Of a stretch of DNA of 64,000 nucleotides, positions 20,198 to 30,393 are shown in pieces (position 1 is the first letter of the stretch; each line of letters starts with the position of its first letter). The position numbers and the translations under genes were made by a program. The notes below the pieces were generated by a model, which ran no database searches, was not told the DNA's origin, and was given only the letters and a program-made list of their open reading frames with translations. The DNA is from Buddleja alternifolia (taxonomy: Eukaryota > Streptophyta > Magnoliopsida > Lamiales > Scrophulariaceae): the NCBI GenBank assembly GCA_019426215.1, contig CM033394.1, positions 39,864,423-39,928,422 of the forward strand. Reading direction: 5' to 3'.

Positions 20198-21310
20198 GAG
20201 ACAAGTTGTTGGGCATCCTAATCAGGTGGAGCGTTCATCTCCAATTGTATAGTACCCAATTTTCAAATAATGTAATTTTATGGAATAATTTATGAGCATT
20301 TTGCTTTTCCTTTCTTTCTCTTCATTACTTTTTGTTTGGTTTAAGATTTTTAATGAAAAAAAGAAAAGAATAGAGAAAGAAAAAAAAATCAAAGAAAATC
20401 CAAATTTTAAAGTTTAATTATTGTGTAGAGAAAATTTATCAAAAAATTCATGGAAAGTGACAACAAAAATAACTGTGGAATTGAAACTATTAACCATTTC
20501 AAATGTTTCATAAAAAATAGTTTTGCAAATGTATTCAAAAACTAATAAGTCATTTTGAGAAAGAATTCTTTCTATTGGTTTGTGCGTGGCAACTGGTATA
20601 GATGAATAAAGGCAGACCGGCTTTTCGGGACCTATTCTATTAATAGGCAAAGTGGTGCTTCCAGTGGTAGGCGGGTGAGTAATGCGTATGAACTTGCCCA
20701 ATGTAGAAGTTGGATGTATGGAGTGAGAATAATTCTTTGTTTTCCATCATTTTTTTTATCAGACCCTGAGAAAAATAAATTCTCTCAAATTAACATTAGA
20801 TTTTCCTTTTTTTTTTCTTTTCAATTTTTTTAATAACCAAATAAAAGAAAATGATTTTCCTTCTATTTGCTTTTTCTTTTTTCAACAATTTCCTTGAACT
20901 TAACATGGTAAAATTCTTCATCCAAACATATCATTGAAGAGTACAAACAATTGACAAGTGTAAATCTACTTCATTAGTTTTGTTTTGGTTGGACCTACCG
21001 GATAATAATGATCAAATGCTTTATTCAATGATATTATATATTAATAAGTGGTTTTAAACTGGGATGCACATCGGGGCCTTTAGCAAAATAGTTTTAAGTT
21101 GGCCACCTTATTAAAAAACTAGCCTTCATCTTCAAACAAGTAAATTGAATAGGCTCCTCACTTAATGAAAATATGAATTTTCTAAAATACGCTTATCATA
21201 AAAATAATGTTTAATAAAATGTTTGTAGGAAGAAAAACATCTTCCCCCAAAAGAAATGTGTTCTGCACAGCTCCCCACCAAGAACCAAAAAAAAAAATAT
21301 TCTTCAAACC
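20198..21310. other. Intergenic DNA with a segment paralogous to 42597-43800
   Basis: No gene is supported. The stretch 20945-21080 (ATTGACAAGTGTAAATCTAC...) is clearly similar to 42675-42802 plus 43737-43790. The paralog there carries the 923-bp transposon between two TATTATATAT copies, whereas here TATTATATAT occurs once. A shorter match (ATTTATGAGCATTTTGC) lies near 20290. Confidence 0.6.
20649..20699 (+). pseudogene. Short stretch resembling plastid 16S rRNA
   Basis: AGTGGTGCTTCCAGTGGTAG followed by GCGGGTGAGTAATGCGTATG matches the well-known bacterial/plastid 16S segment around GGCGGACGGGTGAGTAACGCG with several mismatches. About 50 bp are recognisable; the flanks do not continue as rRNA. 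It may be an old plastid-to-nucleus DNA fragment. Chance is not excluded. Confidence 0.4.
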
Positions 21311-21313
21311 CTA

Positions 21314-21601
21314 TTGTATTCTCTTTCCTTCTCATTGAATATTGACAATCAAATCTTCAAATTTCGACCACCATCCTTGTCAGCTGTGTCTTGGACTTCT
21401 TCTAATGGACATGAAGAAGCAAAGTTGAAGAAAGCAGGACCCCAAAAGTTTGAGAAATCAAGCTCCAAAATTGGTAATTTTATCCCATATCTTATACTTT
21501 TACATAAAATTTGTTGTTTAAAGACTAGACATTCTTTATCAAAAAAAAAAAAAAGACTAGACATTCATATTTAAGAATGTAATTTAAATTATTAACAAGA
21601 T

Positions 21602-21640
<39 letters not shown>

Positions 21641-21933
21641 CCGACTGCTAACAATCTTCCCAGTTAGCTCATTTTGGAATTTTTTTATTATTATTCTTGT
21701 TTTAGTTTTTCAATATAAATAACTTCTTTTTTTTAATAGAAAAATGTCAGAGATTCCCTTATAATATCAATATGATCGTGAGTGGAAGAAAAAAGTTGAT
21801 GGCTCATATGAATGGTTGTCAAGGAATGATGAAATGATGAATATATTATTACTAGATGATCCAAACAAGGTAAAACTTTCAGAATTTCATGACCGTATAA
21901 GTGAAAGGATTCATTTGGATTAGATAAATGCAA
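21314..21933 (+). pseudogene. Unrecognised gene fragment (two exon-like blocks)
   Basis: 21314-21474 is open, with FRPPSLSAVSWTSSNGHEEA, and ends at a good donor (AAATTG|GTAATTTT). After about 270 bp, 21770-21870 reads YDREWKKKVDGSYEWLSRND and ends NKV with a donor-like AACAAG|GTAAAA. Composition is codon-like in both, but an in-frame TAA precedes the second block, so an intact join is not seen. I do not recognise the protein. Confidence 0.3.
21604..21638. repeat. (TA)n microsatellite
   Basis: An uninterrupted run of about 17 TA units. Confidence 0.95.
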
Positions 21934-22024
21934 ATATAAATTGAGTTGGCAATATTAAATAATTAATACAAAAATAAATGGAAAATAAGAAAATGTAATA
22001 CAATTTTGAAAAGATCAGGAAATA

Positions 22025-22200
22025 GCACAAAACGCTATAGGCTATATCTTTATATAATAGTTTTATATATAAAATTAAAGTGAGAAGCTAAAGGCTATAG
22101 CGTCTCACTTTAATATACATTTTTTTATATAAAATTAACATAGACGCTATAGCCTATAGCGTCTCACGTTAATATATATATATTTTTTAAAAAAAAATTC
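22025..22200. repeat. Cluster of GCTATAGGCTATAGC-type palindromes
   Basis: The perfect palindrome GACGCTATAG|CCTATAGCGTC core lies at 22143-22163, with relatives at 22030 (AACGCTATAGGCTATA) and 22090-22110 (AAGGCTATAGCGTCTCAC). The block ATATAAAATTAA...AGCGTCTCAC is repeated twice. It sits upstream of the MAIN-like gene and may be a terminal region of a transposon that carries it. No partner end was found downstream. Confidence 0.6.
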
Positions 22201-22289
22201 TTACAACGGTCGTTTGACCGTGTTACAAAAAATATTTTTTTTCTCACATTCATATTTTTCAAAATTATTTCGACTTATATTGTGTAAAA

Positions 22290-25250
22290 CGCCGCCAAAA
22301 GGCTGCGTTTTGCCTCTCCCCTCCCTTATCATCTATTCTCTTCTCTTCTATTCCCCATCTCACCATTGTTGCCTAGGATTGTTGTTTCGAATTTATCCTC
22401 CAAATTTCTCTCACAACGAAGAAATTAAGGTAATTCTATTTATTATACTTTTAACTTTGTTAAATTTAGAGTTTGTATATTATTTTTATTTTATTGTAAT
22501 GGTATTGTAATTTAGGGTCCCAAACTTGAATTTTTAGTCATAAATTCGATTTGTTAGCTATAATTTTTGAATTATTTGGTATAATTCTCGAATATGTTAG
22601 TATAATTTTTGAATTAATAGTTTTAATTTTGTTTTTTAGGTTTAATGTTGACGTTTAGGTCTAATATCAATTTTTAGTTTTATTTTGAATTATTTGTTAT
22701 AATTCTCGAATATGTTTGTATAACTTTGAATTGTTTAGTATATTTTTGCAATTGTTTGGTATATGTTCAAATTAGTTGGTATAATTTTTGAATTGTTTGG
22801 TATAATTTGAATTTTTAGCATTTAATTTCGAATTGTTAGGTTTGATTTCAAGTTGTTAGGTTTAATTTCGATGAAGAGTCAAAGAGTTTTCGAATTGTTT
22901 GGTATAAGTTCGAATTAATAAGTTTAATTTCGAGTAGTTAGCTTTAATTTTGAATTGGTTGGCATATTTTTGCAATTGTTTAGTATAATGTTCGAATTAG
23001 TTGGTATAATTTACGAATTGGATGGTAGAGTTTTCGAATTGTTGGTATAAGCTTGAATTAATATGTTTAATTTCGAGTAGTTAGCTTTAATTTTGATTTG
23101 GTAGGTATATTTTTGCAATTGTTTGGTATAATGTTCGAATTAGTTTGTATAATTTTTGACTTGTTCGGTATAATTTGAATATTTAGGTTTGATTTCAAAT
23201 TGTTAGGTTTAATTTCGAATTGGGTGGTAGAGTTTTCAAATTGTTCGGTATACGTTCGAATTAATAGGTTTGATTTCGAGTAGTTAGGTTTAATTTTGAA
23301 TTATTAGCTTTAATTTCGAATTGGTTGGTATAATTTTTGAATGGTTTGGTATAATTTTGGAGCAATAGGTGTAATTTTGATTTTTAGGTGTAATATCGAT
23401 TAGTAGGTATAATTTTTAATTTCTAAGTGTAATCTCCAATTTTTAGGTATAATCTCTAATTAGTATGTTTGAATTAGATTTTTAGGAATATTTTTCAATT
23501 ATTAGGTATAATCTCTAATTTTTAATTTGTATGTATAATCTCTAATTAGTAGGTATAATTTATAATTTGTAATTAGTAGGTTTAATTTCAAATTAATATA
23601 TACAATTTCTAATTAGTATGTGTAGCTATTAAATAGTAAGTATAATTTGTACCGTTTTAATGTAAATTGACATTCTTGTGGATATGTAAATGCAGGATAG
23701 CTGAGCGTAATGTATATGGTGTTGGGTTGGGAACTCTAACATATGGTCCGATAGACGATAGCGTATTGTATGATCAACCGAATCATATATTTGAGCAGAT
23801 TGCTGATCCGTTAGACTTTTTGTTTCATGTCCAGCGATGTGACGTTTTATATTTCAAACATGCTTATCTAGTTGTTCTACATCGCCATGTCCTGTTAAAA
23901 CTTCATCAGATGAGGTTCTATAGGGTATACATGTTACCTTGTTTCAAAAATGATCTGGGCCTTGTGAAGGCCCTAATCGAGAGATGGTGCCTAGAGACAA
24001 ACACATTCCATTTCAGAACCGGAGAGACTACGATAACTCTCCAAGTCATTGCAGTTATATGTGGTCTACCGGTTGATGGTAGGCTTGTAATGGCATATCG
24101 TTACTTTGGAAGATTTGAAGATTACGCCGAATATGTCTTTCAACTATTAGGGATGTAAATAGTGCCAAAAAATTTCAAGAAAGGTCATCGAATACTAGTC
24201 CGCAAGCTTGTCGAGTATGTGACAACTGTGCCTGCCCAAATAGATGATCTATCTGAAGTTTTTAGCATTGATCAGATAGCCCGTTGTTGGGCCCTTTTGT
24301 TGTTTGGGGGTGTGATGTGTCCCGAAAGCACAGGAGATGTTATTGCGGTACTGTGGTTGATGTTTTTTGAAGATATAAACTTAGTAAACACATATACTTG
24401 GGGGAGTGCCATATTGGCTCATTTGTAGCGGCAATTGGGGAATGCTATCAAGATAGACGCCGAAAATGTTCTAGGTTTCATGCCATTGTTAGAGGTGAGA
24501 AAATTTATTATTTACTTATTGTCATTATTTCTTCTATAATAATTCATAGTTATTCAATTAATATATTTCTCCTTTAACAGATATGGGAGTGGTCTATGAT
24601 TATGGTTGTAAGGCCTAGTAGGGTACCTAGAGAGATGGCGGGAGATGATCCGAATGGCATTGCTCGAACTCGTTATGCTTCACGGTAATTTACCACTTGA
24701 ATATTATTTTTAACTAAGAAGCGTTCTATTTTTTTTAAAATTATTTTGAATGATTGTTGTTTGAAGGTGGTATCGACTTGCTTTAAATATCGATTTAGTC
24801 AGTCACAACATCCGGGCTATTAGAGATGGACTTGATCAGATGGCCAATGGACATGTGAGTCAAAAAATTTACAATAATATATTTTTTAAAATTATTATGA
24901 AGCTTTATCTATCTCCTACTAAAATATTCTAATACATTTTTTCATATTTCAGTTTGTTTGGACACCCTACAACCTCAATGATGCAGACATCTCTGAGTTG
25001 GTCCTCAATGCTTGAATGATAACGTATGGAAAGCTTCGGTTCTAATGATATTTTTTTTCATCGTAGAGCATCATCGTCCTTAGTGTGTTCTTCAACAGTT
25101 CAAAATACGCCAATTTATTCCACCCACACCTGGATATGTTCAAAAGGTGAGCCACAAGGGTAGGTCCATTGATAATTGGGTAACTAAACACGCTCAGGCA
25201 ATTCAAATCTGGAATAATCGTGAATTGTACGTTGTGATTGGACATTATAT
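22290..25250 (+). pseudogene. MAIN-like plant mobile domain gene, spliced but broken
   Basis: A CT-rich 5' exon (about 22290-22430, donor ATTAAG|GTAATT) is followed by a 1.26-kb repeat-filled intron. Four coding exons follow: 23696-24494, 24581-24684, 24767-24854 and 24953 to about 25250, with consistent GT-AG borders. The product is a MAIN/MAIL-type PMD protein (PF10536): FRTGETTITLQVIAVICGLP (24015-24075), WYRLALNIDLVSHNIRAIRD, FVWTPYNLNDADISELVLNA, IPPTPGYVQKVSHKGRS. In-frame stops at 24156-24158 and 24426-24428, a TGG-to-TGA change with frameshift near 25015 and another stop near 25080 make it non-functional. The host family acts in the nucleus with PP7-like phosphatase in silencing; this copy is probably transposon-derived. 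Confidence 0.8.
22520..23660. repeat. Degenerate GGTATAATTTCGAATTGTT-type repeat in first intron
   Basis: More than 1.1 kb consists of imperfect copies of a roughly 15-30-bp unit such as TAGGTTTAATTTCGAATTG and TTGGTATAATTTTTGAATTG. The unit varies in length and is biased to T on the + strand (almost no C). It lies wholly inside the predicted first intron of the PMD pseudogene. Confidence 0.85.
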
Positions 25251-25299
25251 TAATCGTGAATTGTACGTTGTGACTCGATAATTGTACGCTCAGGCAATT

Positions 25300-26649
25300 G
25301 AGTGGGGGTCATTGGGTACCAGGTCGGGCAGTAAGTTTGACCCCTGGACCCTCGGGATCTCTGTCATAGGTGCTATCTCCCAAGTTGATGTCCACACATA
25401 AGGCTGAAGTTGCAATCCTTGGGTACTTTGAAATAGGTCTAGAGGTCCTAGCACTGAGAGTAACAATCCTCAAAGAGAAGGGTTCTCATCCAGAACCACG
25501 TGAAGCGCCTAGAGTGGTTTGAACAAGCGGAGTGGAAACTCGTCGTTGTTGACTCTGGGAAGCCTCAGCAGCTAATGACTCCTCCTCATCACATAGTGCA
25601 TCAAGACGAGCCTGACGTGTAGCCATTTCTGCAAAAGAAAATGGATTTTAAATTCAATAAATATGAAATCATTAAAATATTAACAAACGATTCTTACCAA
25701 GATTTGGAATGCCAGGAACGGCGGCAGAGCTCAATCCGCAGGAGACGAGTATAGACACGTTCATAAGCTTCTCAGTAGTATAATAGATTTTTACTAATTT
25801 CTCTAAAAACCCTCGTCCCTAAGTAGGGTTTCTTACTTCTAATTTGTGAGGCTCTGAACACCATGGCCTCGGAACTGACCAGTTCTCGTCCTTCGGTGGT
25901 GAGATAAATATATATTTATCCTTCAACACGCCGAACGAGTCACGAGGACGCTCTTGGAACCTAGCATCTTGACGAGGAGAGAAAAAAAAAGAAGCCTCGC
26001 TAGGTCGGTTTTTTACAACAGTTGATAAAAAACATCCTATTAAAATTTGCTAGACTAGTCTCTTCTCATGATCTGTTATTAAAACTACAAAAAGGATTAT
26101 ATGTTTGTACAAGTTGGGCAAAAGTTGAGTTGGGCATAACCCGTAGCTTAAGGGGATGTCTTTAATACTCACATGAAGGGGAAACCTAACCCCGGATATT
26201 AAATGGGAAAGATGGAAAGTACGAAAATCTATGGGTGGCTTATACATACGGTCTGAAGTTGTGGGGAAACAAATTTCATAATTTAGAGAGATAAAGTATT
26301 TGACCCTCAACTCGTTCTCCCTAAATGACCTAACAGTTGAAACCGAGTTAAGCTAAGTAATATGGGTGTTTACATCTATGGGTCCCTCTAAATCTACAAG
26401 TTGTTCCCTATCCTTATTTCTACAAGACGACTCGGGCACATCACTCGGCGGTACGAATCCCTCCACTAAACGATCGGGGGCATCCGGTCCGGCTTCTTCC
26501 TCCTCGGGACTTGAGATCTTGTAATTATTAACTGAGGGGGAGGACCTAGTACGAGCCACAATAATATAGGGTGGGGAAAAAAATAAAGATACGTACGAGT
26601 TTGATGAAGAAGGGGTGGACGACGGACGAACTAACTGCAACTCGTTCAC
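25300..26649 (-). pseudogene. Antisense ORF of Tat element 2 (Transposase_28-like)
   Basis: The - strand gene starts at ATG 26649 with a Ser/Pro- and acidic-rich N-terminus (PEEEEAGPDAPDRLVEGFVP), stops at 26353, and resumes at 26310. There the conserved block reads DRMYKPPIDFRTFHLSHLIS, then GVRFPLHVSIKDIPLSYGL and CPTQLLPNLYKHIILFVVLI. Another block (KYIFISPPKDENWSVPRPW) is at 25850-25920 and a separate exon begins MATRQARLDALCDEEE at 25626. The gene is broken by stop codons. Family: plant gypsy-associated Transposase_28; role unknown. Confidence 0.65.
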
Positions 26650-26751
26650 AATTCTGATATCTCAAACTCCCTCTGTCTAGAAAACTCCCTCTCTACCAAA
26701 ATTCTCTCTGTAGAAAAGTATAAGTGAAGGTAAAAGTGAATTGGGGAGGGG

Positions 26752-26762
26752 CTATTTATAAG
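26752..26762 (-). promoter_or_regulatory. TATA box of antisense ORF 2
   Basis: On the - strand CTTATAAATAG lies about 105 bp upstream of the antisense start codon at 26649, an ideal spacing for a promoter plus short leader. Confidence 0.6.
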
Positions 26763-27137
26763 GGGGTAAATAAGTAGATGGGACGGTTGAGATCAACTGA
26801 TGGGAGACACATCTGATAGTCCAAAAGACCTGACGATTAATATTCAAAAGTAACCAACATGTCAGTTAATGTCAAGTCACACGTCCTCTGACGTTAATGG
26901 ACGTGACTGCTACGTAATAATCACCTGAAAGACGTGACTCTTCTACTGATAAAACAACTATTTATGGCAAAAAACGGCTAAGTAGTGCAAAAAAATGGTT
27001 CAATTAATGCTCATTATAAATTAATACTAGTATGAGTCCAACACAAATTCAACTCGTTAATAAAATCACTACTTCCTCAGCATGAGTTCAACTCGTTACA
27101 CGTCCAATTCTTCAAATTGATGAAGTGGGGGACTTAA

Positions 27138-27741
27138 TGATATACCAAAATATAATAGTTTAGCCCATAGGTATAAATTGAAGGGCCCAAGGCCCAATTC
27201 AGGCCCAATATCCAGCACAAGATCCGCGCTAAGTAACAGTAGCGGGTCGGGTCTTTCTTTAACCAGACTCCACAGTTCGAGTCATCTACTATTCAATGAT
27301 GCCACCTGTCGTTATCCTGCAGATGTGCACCAACCACCCGTATAGGGTGTATGTGCTATAAATATTCCCTTATAACATTTATTGGAGATTGAAATTTCAA
27401 GAATATTCTCTCTAGTTTTAGCCTTGTGTCTCCAAAGTAACAAGCCTATAGACTGAGAAGCACGTTCCTTTACATATAAATTTGGAAGTTAGAATCATCT
27501 ATCGAGTACGACCCTGGCCATATACCTTACTATAGAACTATGTTGACTTGATTCTAATTAAGTACATAGGTTGCTCCGTTAGCACTGAGTTCCATTAGCA
27601 CTACGTGTAGTCTATTATCATTATCACCCTACTCATGGTACGGTTCGAGTCTTTGTAGACTGGTACGGTTTGAGTTCCCCAGATTTGAGTTAGATCACTT
27701 TGATATTTACGAGTTTCAATTCGCAATGTTATATTTGATCA
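27138..27741 (+). repeat. 3' LTR of Tat element 2 (end tentative)
   Basis: It starts TGATATACCAAAATATAAT after the purine tract. A candidate end TTTGATCA at 27741 gives TGAT/ATCA termini. A TATA box (GCTATAAATATTC) lies at 27355-27367, the usual position within an LTR. The right end was not verified by a second LTR. Confidence 0.5.
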
Positions 27742-29006
27742 CTTTTAACGTCACCATCTCATTTATATACGAAATTTTAAAAGTAAGGTAGGGGAATAAA
27801 ATGAAATCATAACATGTTTACTGGATTTTTCTTTAAATTTTAGTTTTCAGTGCAGTCAAATATCTCATGGGACTTTTCTGTTTAGAAAAATTCTATTAAT
27901 GTTAACTAGTAAATATAAGGGGAGGTTTTGGGCTTTTGCTCATGATAGACGACTAACGTGCGCCAAAACCAACTATTCTGAGAAGGAAAGGCAAACGAGT
28001 GATTGTGGCCGCGGCAAGCTCTTCTGGTGCGTCAACGGAGAATCCGGATACCAATACGACACCGGTGAGTTCTCAAGCACCGGTCCCAACGCCTATGGTG
28101 GAGGATGAGACAGAGTTAGGGACCACAAAGAATTACTTATTGGACCACTAAATTCCTAACCTTTGCAGGGAGAGTGTTACTTATTAAAATTGTGGTGTTT
28201 GGGATGCAAATGTTTTGGGGAAAGGGCCCCATTGCAAGACATAGGTTTGGGGAACATAGTTACTTGTGAATTTGAGAGATAGTTCAGTCAGGTATGCTGG
28301 TTTATAGTTGTATTTATTTGAGTTTTAATGGAAATGCGCTTACTCTTCATGATGGATTGATTACTCGTCTTTTGAGTTACACTTAAATAAATTAAGTTTG
28401 ATTAGAGAATTTCCTCATAATTCTAATACACCATGCAATCGAGATCCATTATACTTTCAAATTTTGCAGTTAAATATGTCATCTTGTGATCAAGAGCATA
28501 TACTCTAAAAAGATTGATATACTTTTAGTGGATTACCTATTCAACATAATAAGATTAAAGGATTCAAATTAAAATTCTATCATTTCATACTCCTAGCTAG
28601 TTAAAAAAAAAAAAAAGCATGTCACATACAATATTGATATCCCAATATATATTATGTCAAAAATCCATTTTCGCACAATATTTTCGATAAAAATTGAAAT
28701 AAAAATAAAATTTCCTCTAGCTCTATCTTTCCAAGTCAATTTGATTTAAATAACTCATTGATGACCAATATTATCAACTTGATTACCAAAAGACATCAGA
28801 TGTGACCATAACATTTGTTTTTGTGATACCCTACCAACTTTGGTCACACCTTTCTATTTCATGACAAAACTATCAAACTCTCTACTCTCCCAAAAGAAGA
28901 CCCCTCCGCACCCCCAACCTCTCAAAGACTTTTAATTTACTTAGTCTTCACTCCCCCTCTCATTTCTACTCCTCCCATTTTCTTCCCTCAAAACCCCTCC
29001 ACAACC
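27742..29006. other. Intergenic region and leader of the proline-rich gene
   Basis: No gene is recognised. A 69-codon frame at 27899-28108 is not supported. The last 100 bp before 29007 are CT-rich (CTCCCCCTCTCATTTCTACT), as in plant 5' UTRs. No TATA box is evident. Confidence 0.4.
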
Positions 29007-29444
29007 ATGGCCTCAACACTTCACAACCTACTCATATCACTTGTCTTTCTCTCCACAATTTTCGACTATCCGACCACAACGACGTCGCAGCAGGAGTGCC
29101 CGTATCCGTGTTATCCTCCGCCCACCGGCCCTGGAAACAACCCTCCAGTGATCACAACACCACCAGCGCCACCAGTCTCCACCACCCCTCCGGCTTCTTT
29201 CTCGCCACCGGTTTTCTCCACTCCTCCGGCTATCGGAAACTTTCCGTTTAATCCTCCGTCGCCTTATTTTTCCGGTGTGACGCCACCACCACCGGAGCCT
29301 ATACTACCTTGGTTTCCCTACTACTTCAGAAAGCCACCCCACCAAGATCCATCTAATTCAATTGCTTCAAGAGGATCATCAGCCACTGCCATCATTATAA
29401 TTATTTTTTCTTTTCTTTTTGTTTTTTCTTTTGCATTGAATTAA
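29007..29444 (+). CDS. Proline-rich, probably GPI-anchored cell-wall protein
   Basis: A single-exon gene of 145 codons starts in good plant context (ACCATGGCC). Residues 1-about 27 form a signal peptide (SLVFLSTIF core). The mature part begins QQECPYPCYPPPTGPG and is rich in Pro, Thr and Ser with repeated TPPA/PPS blocks (residues 30-105), typical of hydroxyproline-rich glycoproteins. A small hydrophilic stretch with SSATA precedes a hydrophobic C-terminal tail (IIIIIFSFLFVFSFAL), which fits a GPI-anchor signal. The expected location is plasma membrane outer face or wall. It is intact and flanked by transposons on both sides, and is the clearest host gene here. The exact substrate or partner is unknown. 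Confidence 0.85.
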   Translation: MASTLHNLLISLVFLSTIFDYPTTTTSQQECPYPCYPPPTGPGNNPPVITTPPAPPVSTTPPASFSPPVFSTPPAIGNFPFNPPSPYFSGVTPPPPEPILPWFPYYFRKPPHQDPSNSIASRGSSATAIIIIIFSFLFVFSFALN

Positions 29445-29781
29445 TCTTAGCTGCAATAATTTTCATGTATTGAATATTGATGTATTAGGTGGTGATAATA
29501 TATTTGAGATGGAGAGAATTCTTGTAGGTTTTGTTTTGTTTTGTTTTAATTCTTATTTCTTTTTTGTTTTTGTTGGGTGATGAAGAAAAATCTATGGAAA
29601 ATTATTATGATGATGGCTCAACAATCTTGGCGGTTACATTTGGTTGTCACTATTATGGATTATTCATACTTTTTCGTTTTTCAATTTGTATTTGATCGGT
29701 TGATATAATTTCCCACCTACTTGATTGCATCATCTATTTTGGATAATTATCTATATGCAGTTTAATTTATAATTTGTTTTT

Positions 29782-30384
29782 GGGAAAATTACTAAAAACT
29801 CTTTAAAATAAATTTTTGTATCCAAAAAATCCATGAAAATATTTCTATTTTCAAAAAACGCATTTCACCAACTTTTCACTCGAAAAAACCCAAAAATTAA
29901 GGTGAAAATCATTTTGGACTAAATTACCATTATTGCCTTAAGTTAAGAATTGGCCACTCGATTTTTTCTTCAAAATCTTTTCATTTTGGAATCTTCATAT
30001 TGATAAATTGTATAAAGACGAATTTTATTATTATATTAACTATTTTATATAATTTATTTTTTAATTTAACATGGTAATTATCTAAAAATATGCTTTTCTT
30101 AATTTTAAAAAGATTATAAAAATTTGAAAAATTAAAATTAAAATCATAATTAATATTAACTATCAATACAAAAGTTCTAAATAAATAGATTTCTCCACAA
30201 AAGAACAATTTATTAATTCTTCATTTAGAAGGGTAAGGGCAATAAAGTCCATAGTTTTATTAACCCTAAATATGGGGTCTTTTTGAATGAAAAATTCATG
30301 GAATGGGTTTTTAGGATTAAGAAAATTTTTTATGGATTTTTTGGATATAAAAATTTATTTTAAGGAGTTTTTAGTAATTTTCCC
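29782..30384. mobile_element. 603-bp fold-back Mutator-like element (non-autonomous)
   Basis: The termini GGGAAAATTACTAAAAACTC... and the reverse complement of the right end match over more than 50 bp with few differences. The flanks carry a 9-bp near-perfect target duplication: TTTGTTTTT (29773-29781) and TTTGTTTTA (30385-30393). A 9-bp duplication with long inverted repeats is diagnostic of Mutator-like elements. No coding region. Confidence 0.85.
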
Positions 30385-30393
30385 TTTGTTTTA

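Larger units (their letters stand above)
25295..27741 (+). mobile_element. Tat-type gypsy element 2, 3' end with antisense ORF
   Basis: The structure repeats that at 1-2314: antisense exons on the - strand, their TATA box, a polypurine tract (AAGTGGGGGACTTAA, 27123-27137) and an LTR start TGATATACC at 27138. It abuts the tail of the MAIN-like pseudogene at about 25270-25300, where a short duplication of AATCGTGAATTGTACGTTGTG occurs. No pol is present, so it is a truncated copy. Confidence 0.65.

Noticed and set aside
27899..28108. 69-codon open frame with Cys/Gly-rich C-terminus
   Set aside because: Another frame over the same DNA is equally open (Ser/Thr/Pro-rich), there is no recognisable motif, and no promoter or partner exon is visible.
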